Assembly: GCA_023853785.1 (NCBI GenBank)
Contig: JAJIRX010000986.1
Location: forward strand, 1-21,187
Origin: Psilocybe azurescens
Taxonomy: Eukaryota; Basidiomycota; Agaricomycetes; Agaricales; Agrocybaceae
DNA: 21,187 nucleotides
Direction of reading: 5' to 3'
Positions within the stretch are counted from its first letter, which is position 1; every line of letters begins with the position of its first letter. The translations under genes were made by a program, and so were the position numbers. The notes under the pieces are model-generated. The model was not told where the DNA came from. It saw only the letters and a list, made by a program, of their open reading frames with translations, and did no database searches. Below are positions 18,361-21,187 of the stretch, one piece after another.

Positions 18361-18367
18361 AACATTA
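18361..18367. repeat. target-site duplication, right copy
   Basis: AACATTA directly after the right end of the palindrome, identical to 16189-16195. Confidence 0.8.
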
Positions 18368-18792
18368 GGTTGAAATGATGCACAGGACCAAACAATAGCC
18401 TGGGAGTCGCCCGGAAGCCACGGCTGGTTCGCAATTGGCATAAGTAGACCATCCACCACCATTCTTGATACAGCCTCTGAGCTCTGAGCTGCGCAATCCC
18501 AGACGTAATGAATCATGCATGACCTCCCAAATTCTCCATCCTTGTTCCGTCATCAACGATTTGTGAGAAAAGAATATCCGAAGCCTCGTGTTCAACGACC
18601 TTGCAACAAGATACAACCAAATCCAGAGTTATAGCTTCCACAAGACACTGTCATACCACCACCCGCTCTTCTTTTCCGCCTTCTCCGCCTTTCCTGTATA
18701 TCCTTTTCATATCTTATCCACTCCAGCTGTATCCCCCAAATAGGCCGTTGAACGGATTTACGGTTAGTGAATCTTTGCTATTCCTTACACAG
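18368..18792. other. no recognisable gene
   Basis: Sequence right of the palindrome. Open frames of 60-85 residues lie on both strands without family motifs. The stretch around 18655-18720 is pyrimidine-rich on the plus strand, as in fungal promoters, just before the possible spliced gene. Confidence 0.4.
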
Positions 18793-19355
18793 CACCATCG
18801 ACGTCTGCCTCGACTAACATTCCTTATATTAACGATGAACAGGCACAACCAAGAGTAGTGAAAGTGGCATTGGTGAAGGTTGACGTCGGATGCATCGTTT
18901 CCACTGTCTACTGTCAATGTGAGTGTTATATCCTGACGAAGACATCTTAACTGATACCCACAGGACTTTTCTACCTTCTAATCTATCTGTATGATGCTTC
19001 AGGTGCAGTGGGCTATGAGTACCGCCCTATTAGGGGATTCGGTCGTGTGAGACCAGTCGGACGTGCACCGCCTCTATTCCACTTACCATCATCCTCGTCG
19101 CAAGGTAGCTTCCGCGCTTTAGATCTATCTTTATACAGGCATTTAACTGGAATCCAGCGACCTGGCAAAGCCGAATAACTATTCTTCGTCAAGAATCCTC
19201 CACGTCCCAGTGGTTTAGAATGATGGTTTGGGATCGGGTAAGCGCATGTTCTGCACAAAATTCGTTATGTCTTACCGATTCTCGTTTTTTGCAACTACCC
19301 ATCTCAGAGATCTCTTGGGGCCATAGGTTCTACCACAGCCGCAGCCGCTCCTTAA
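18793..19355 (+). CDS. possible spliced gene of unknown function
   Basis: Four putative exons join in frame on the plus strand. 18793-18918 reads INDEQAQPRVVKVALVKVDV and ends CAAT|GTGAGT. 19003-19104 reads AVGYEYRPIRGFGRV and ends CAAG|GTAGCT. 19158-19237 reads TWQSRITILRQESS, MMVWDR and ends CGG|GTAAGC. 19308-19355 reads SLGAIGSTTAAAAP and a TAA stop. The introns have plausible branch sites. The 5' end is unresolved because no in-frame ATG was found. No family is recognised. Competing open frames exist on the minus strand, so this is weakly supported. Confidence 0.22.
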
Positions 19356-19718
19356 CTAGCACCTACTTAGTCCACTCGGTGAGGGTTCCCCACGAATGCA
19401 CAAACGTTCTCTGCGTCTCAATTGAGCACTAATAACGGCTAAACTCCTGGTGAGTATTTCTATAAACTCAGTCAAACATGTATTTCCTGTATTTCCTTTT
19501 CTCATCGTCATCATCTACTATGCATCTACTCGTCATGGTATTCGATGTGCATTCTGCCTGCCAACTGAACGTTAATTCATGCTCTCCACAGAGCTCACAC
19601 TCCGTGCCTGCACCGGTTATCAATTTCAAATCAGCACAAGTAGTACACAGGCCGCATCGTTGAGGCCAAGGCAACAAATACCTGTTGTGAACGTCCTAGA
19701 TGCCTTCTTTTTCTTTTA
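19356..19718. other. no firm gene; downstream of aldo-keto reductase
   Basis: Contains a minus-strand open frame with CGLCTTC and CELC cysteine pairs (about 19670-19590), without an ATG start. A 3'-splice-like sequence on the opposite strand (CTGAACG...CTCCACAG) makes coding direction uncertain. It also contains the second copy of an exact 21-bp match to an intron of the GTPase-like gene (19625-19645). Confidence 0.35.
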
Positions 19719-21075
19719 CTAAACACCAAGTGCCCCTGCTTCATCAATCGCGAGAACATCTTCCTCGGTTAGATCTTGAAAATATTATGAGGGCAAACTG
19801 TGTCAATACCATGGATGCGCGATGAAAACGAGACAAGGCTCACTGATATCTCCAGCTTCGAAGTATCCCTGTAATCTCGCTTTCTTTGTGCTCATGCTAT
19901 CAAAAGTCAAAGTGTGACTTGTCGCTCAAAAATTGTCAAGGATTCTGCTTACGTTACAGGAACATAACCTTTGGCTTTAACCCAGGCGAGCAAAACTTGG
20001 TCCATAGAAACCCCAAGACGCTCAGAAATATCACTGAGGGGCTTGTTCAGGGGTCCTCCTGGATGCTTCCTGACTGGCCTGAAGAAAAGACAAGAGTTAA
20101 CATTTCTGCATTCAGAGTCGTTAAGCGAAAGAACACACTCCAGAGGGCTATAAGCTTCTATGACTATTCCTTTTTCCCTCTTGCACAGGTCGACCGTAGG
20201 ACGTTGTTTCTCATAAATATATGGGTGGAAATGAATCTGGAAACGTAGATATGGTTTAGTCTGGTATTATACTTGTCATTGGGTGAATTTGACTCTTACC
20301 TGATTGACAGCAGGTATATACTTCGCAACAGCGAATATTTGCTCCAGATGTTCTACCTTGAAATTGCTGACACCGATACTCCTGGCGTTGTCGGTGAGTA
20401 TCAAAGATTATTAATCTCCTGGGAGATCAGATACCTTGCTAGTCCAGAATCTTTGAGCTTCTCCATTTCTTTCCAGCATTCTGCAATACTGGAATCGTCG
20501 CAGTATTGAGGCCAATGGATGAGATAGAGGTCGATGTAAGCAAGGTCGAGCTACAAACAGAGAATATGTAGCTGAACAACTGATACGCTTAGGAGAGACC
20601 CACCTCCTTTAGGCTGTTCTTGAAAGAAGTTGCAATATCAAGGTTATCCACCTTGGACCATTTCGTGGTAACGAATATCTGTTCTCGAGGAACGCCACAT
20701 TCGCGAATAGCTATACCTGCTTCGGCTTCGTTGGCATAATATTGAGCAGTATCTACGGTCAAAATGCGTATCAACGACAGACAATACCCATTACACTCTA
20801 TAAACCCTCACCTAGATGAAGTACACCCACTGAAATGGCCTGTTTTGCGAACTCGACAGATTTTCTTGTTTTCAAGTCTTCGTTCCATCTCCATGTTCCA
20901 TATCTGCTCGTATTGTCCAGATTCTTCAGATGTCCGAGACGTAGGTGAATACGCACTTACGCGATGCTGGGCATGACATTCCCTGCAACGATAGATTCAT
21001 AAATCATAAATAACATTGCGAGATCTACAAAGGGAGTCACTCGCCATCGTTAAGTCTAACCAGCTCCCAGGGCAT
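19719..21075 (-). CDS. aldo-keto reductase
   Basis: A complete gene of ten exons on the minus strand. Coordinates are 21075-21045, 20982-20961, 20903-20812, 20752-20604, 20550-20435, 20381-20300, 20236-20139, 20078-19953, 19896-19844 and 19774-19719. The 825-nt CDS codes for 274 residues, usual for the family. It is an NAD(P)H-dependent, cytosolic (beta/alpha)8-barrel oxidoreductase acting on carbonyl substrates. The motifs are DTAQYYANEAE (catalytic Asp and Tyr), VTTKWSK (catalytic Lys), LYLIHWPQY (catalytic His), SIGVSNFKVEHL, PAVNQIHFHPY (Asn-Gln region), EAYSPL and a C-terminal LTEEDVLAIDEAG. There are no frame breaks. The first intron seems to use a GC donor (GATG|GCGAGT) to give LNDGNVMPSIAYGTW. 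All other introns are GT-AG. The substrate is unknown. Confidence 0.9.
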
Positions 21076-21187
21076 TATAGTGTCAGGCGGGCTGAGAGCT
21101 AAAGTGGTTGAAACTCGAAGAGGTGGAGCACCGGTAACACTCGACTACGGGTATATACCGCATGATATATGCTCGACGATAAATTAG
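21076..21187. promoter_or_regulatory. 5' flank of aldo-keto reductase
   Basis: The 112 bases upstream of the reductase start. On the minus strand a TATA-like TATATCATG and GTATATACCC lie about 65-95 bases before the ATG. No other feature is visible. Confidence 0.35.

Noticed and set aside
19468..19677. Cysteine-rich minus-strand frame (CGLCTTC, CELC)
   Set aside because: No ATG start and very close behind the reductase stop. The opposite strand shows a 3'-splice-like signal here, and no zinc-binding family could be named.

Overview
The window looks like nuclear DNA of a filamentous basidiomycete (Agaricomycete): a chromodomain Ty3/gypsy relic, a Ty1/copia relic, and genes split by many 45-80 nt introns with GTRNGT donors, CTRAY-like branch sites and YAG acceptors. 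The genus cannot be fixed from the sequence alone.

Layout. 1-720 is AT-rich with no gene seen. 720-1015 is a degenerate GATTCC/AGTCGG minisatellite. 1824-7227 (minus) is a decayed Ty3/gypsy chromovirus: gag with zinc knuckle, aspartic protease, RT with YMDN in place of YMDD, RNase H, integrase, GPY/F and chromodomain. 7452-7571 is a 60-bp tandem duplication, followed by a purine-rich run. 7732-9017 (plus) is the 3' end of a Ty1/copia element (RT, RNase H, polypurine tract, 3' LTR). 9018-10062 is AT-rich with no gene seen. 10063-14137 (minus) is a P-loop GTPase-like gene. 14138-16188 has no recognisable gene. 16196-18360 is a 2.17-kb, almost perfect palindrome flanked by a 7-bp target-site duplication. 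18793-19355 (plus) may be a spliced gene of unknown type. 19719-21075 (minus) is a complete ten-exon aldo-keto reductase gene.

The most striking part is inside the GTPase-like gene. After seven ordinary exons, the transcript strand enters about 1.9 kb of ~70-bp tandem repeats (10708-12589). Each repeat reads as a 65-68 nt intron (GTAAG..., a CTGAT-like branch site, ...TTCAG) and exactly 3 nt of exon. Repeats are nearly identical apart from scattered changes, but the 3-nt exon takes 13 different values over 28 units. None is a stop, and within the array each amino acid is always written with the same codon. Three more single-codon exons and one 9-nt exon flank the array inside unrelated introns. 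The reading frame enters in phase 0 and leaves in phase 0 into a 134-nt exon that is open in that phase. This would be a cassette system in which each repeat contributes one amino acid to a variable segment of a GTPase-like protein. Skipping any set of cassettes would keep the frame.

Caveat: upstream exons of the same gene contain a 1-nt insertion after the DxxG motif, and two junctions (exons 3/4 and 4/5) do not close in frame. This copy is therefore either a pseudogene or carries small indel errors from the assembly. The microexon array itself has no broken splice site among its 28 units.
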